A stretch of DNA of 50,927 bases from an uncultured Mucilaginibacter sp. (GTDB lineage Bacteria > Bacteroidota > Bacteroidia > Sphingobacteriales > Sphingobacteriaceae), in contig CAIPFE010000051.1 in assembly GCA_903864275.1 (NCBI GenBank), positions 1-50,927 on the forward strand. Reading direction: 5' to 3'. A model generated the notes under the pieces. The model worked only from the letters and a program-made list of their open reading frames with translations, was not told the DNA's origin and did not search any database. A program made the position numbers and the translations under genes. Numbering within the stretch: position 1 is the first letter of the stretch; each line of letters begins with the position of its first letter. This document shows positions 50,788 to 50,927 of this stretch, piece after piece.

Positions 50788-50927
50788 TGTGGATATACCG
50801 CTGATATTGACCACCCAATTCCGGCGGAATGTGACCAGTGATTCCGCGTCAAATTGACCACCCCATTCCGGGGCAAACTGACCAGGCATTCCGGGCCAAA
50901 CTGACCACCCCGAACGAGCAGCTAATG
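50788..50927. mobile_element. Terminal repeat region of an IS21-like insertion sequence (cut by window edge)
   Basis: Five TGACCA-centred units start at 50808, 50832, 50855, 50879 and 50902. They are spaced 23-24 bp apart and followed in most units by an ATTCCGG-type segment. Regularly spaced multiple repeats are characteristic of IS21-family ends, which bind the IstA transposase. The outer boundary is probably the TGT at 50788, since IS21 ends begin TGT. No transposase codons are inside the window. Confidence 0.7.

Overview
The window looks like chromosomal DNA of a member of the Bacteroidota, most likely family Sphingobacteriaceae (Mucilaginibacter/Pedobacter-like). This is inferred from the protein families (DUF3857-transglutaminase, carboxypeptidase-regulatory-like outer-membrane receptors, membrane-anchored AraC regulators, Rcp1-type response regulators), from several copies of the Bacteroidota -7 promoter element TAnnTTTG, from the lack of Shine-Dalgarno sequences, and from the short tandem and palindromic intergenic repeats. 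The two window edges are both insertion-sequence fragments: the C-terminus of an IS110-type transposase on the left and the repeat-bearing end of an IS21-like element on the right.

Layout. 1-3.7 kb: translation operon thrS-infC-rpmI-rplT on the minus strand, with a -7 promoter element, a terminator and a TTG-started infC. 3.7-8.9 kb: an accessory stretch with AT-rich orphan genes, a duplicated and broken signal-peptide gene, a GC-rich inverted-repeat element and a possible single-span microprotein. 9-10.3 kb: a secreted LolA-like protein and a frameshifted DUF4160 gene overlapping a DUF2442 gene. 10.4-14.5 kb: a two-component cluster made of a soluble histidine kinase with 24 near-identical 21-residue repeats, twin Rcp1-like receivers and a receiver-DHp protein without ATPase domain. 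14.7-24.8 kb: metabolic and envelope genes (LutA-like, VOC, SDR, lipoprotein, diheme cytochrome, membrane-anchored HTH protein, GNAT, MacB/FtsX-like permease, beta-helix protein). 24.8-28.1 kb: a second two-component cluster (four-PAS kinase and two single-domain receivers).

28.4-36.1 kb: carboxylesterase, outer-membrane receptor, AraC regulator, serine hydrolase and a secreted LamG-like protein. 36.3-38.7 kb: a TIR-domain protein followed by Crp/Fnr, AhpD-like and SnoaL-like genes. 38.8-44.9 kb: Gfo/Idh/MocA dehydrogenase, DUF3995 membrane protein, DUF3857-transglutaminase protein and a clan GH-A glycoside hydrolase. 45-48.7 kb: tRNA-Leu(UAG), BtuF-like binding protein, kdsD-kdsA (Kdo synthesis), hscB and tRNA-Leu(CAA). 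48.8-50.9 kb: small accessory genes beyond the second tRNA-Leu, ending in a TPR gene whose 5' end is cut by the IS21-like end.

The most distinctive object is the repeat-ruler histidine kinase and its partners. The repeat is exactly 63 bp, i.e. 21 codons or three coiled-coil heptads, so copy-number change keeps both reading frame and helical register. A 43-bp near-palindrome overlaps its start codon. Also worth a second look are the TIR protein with an unassigned C-terminal domain, the broken DUF4160/DUF2442 pair, and the duplicated leader interrupted by an inverted-repeat element. All family assignments were made by eye from sequence; no database search was run.
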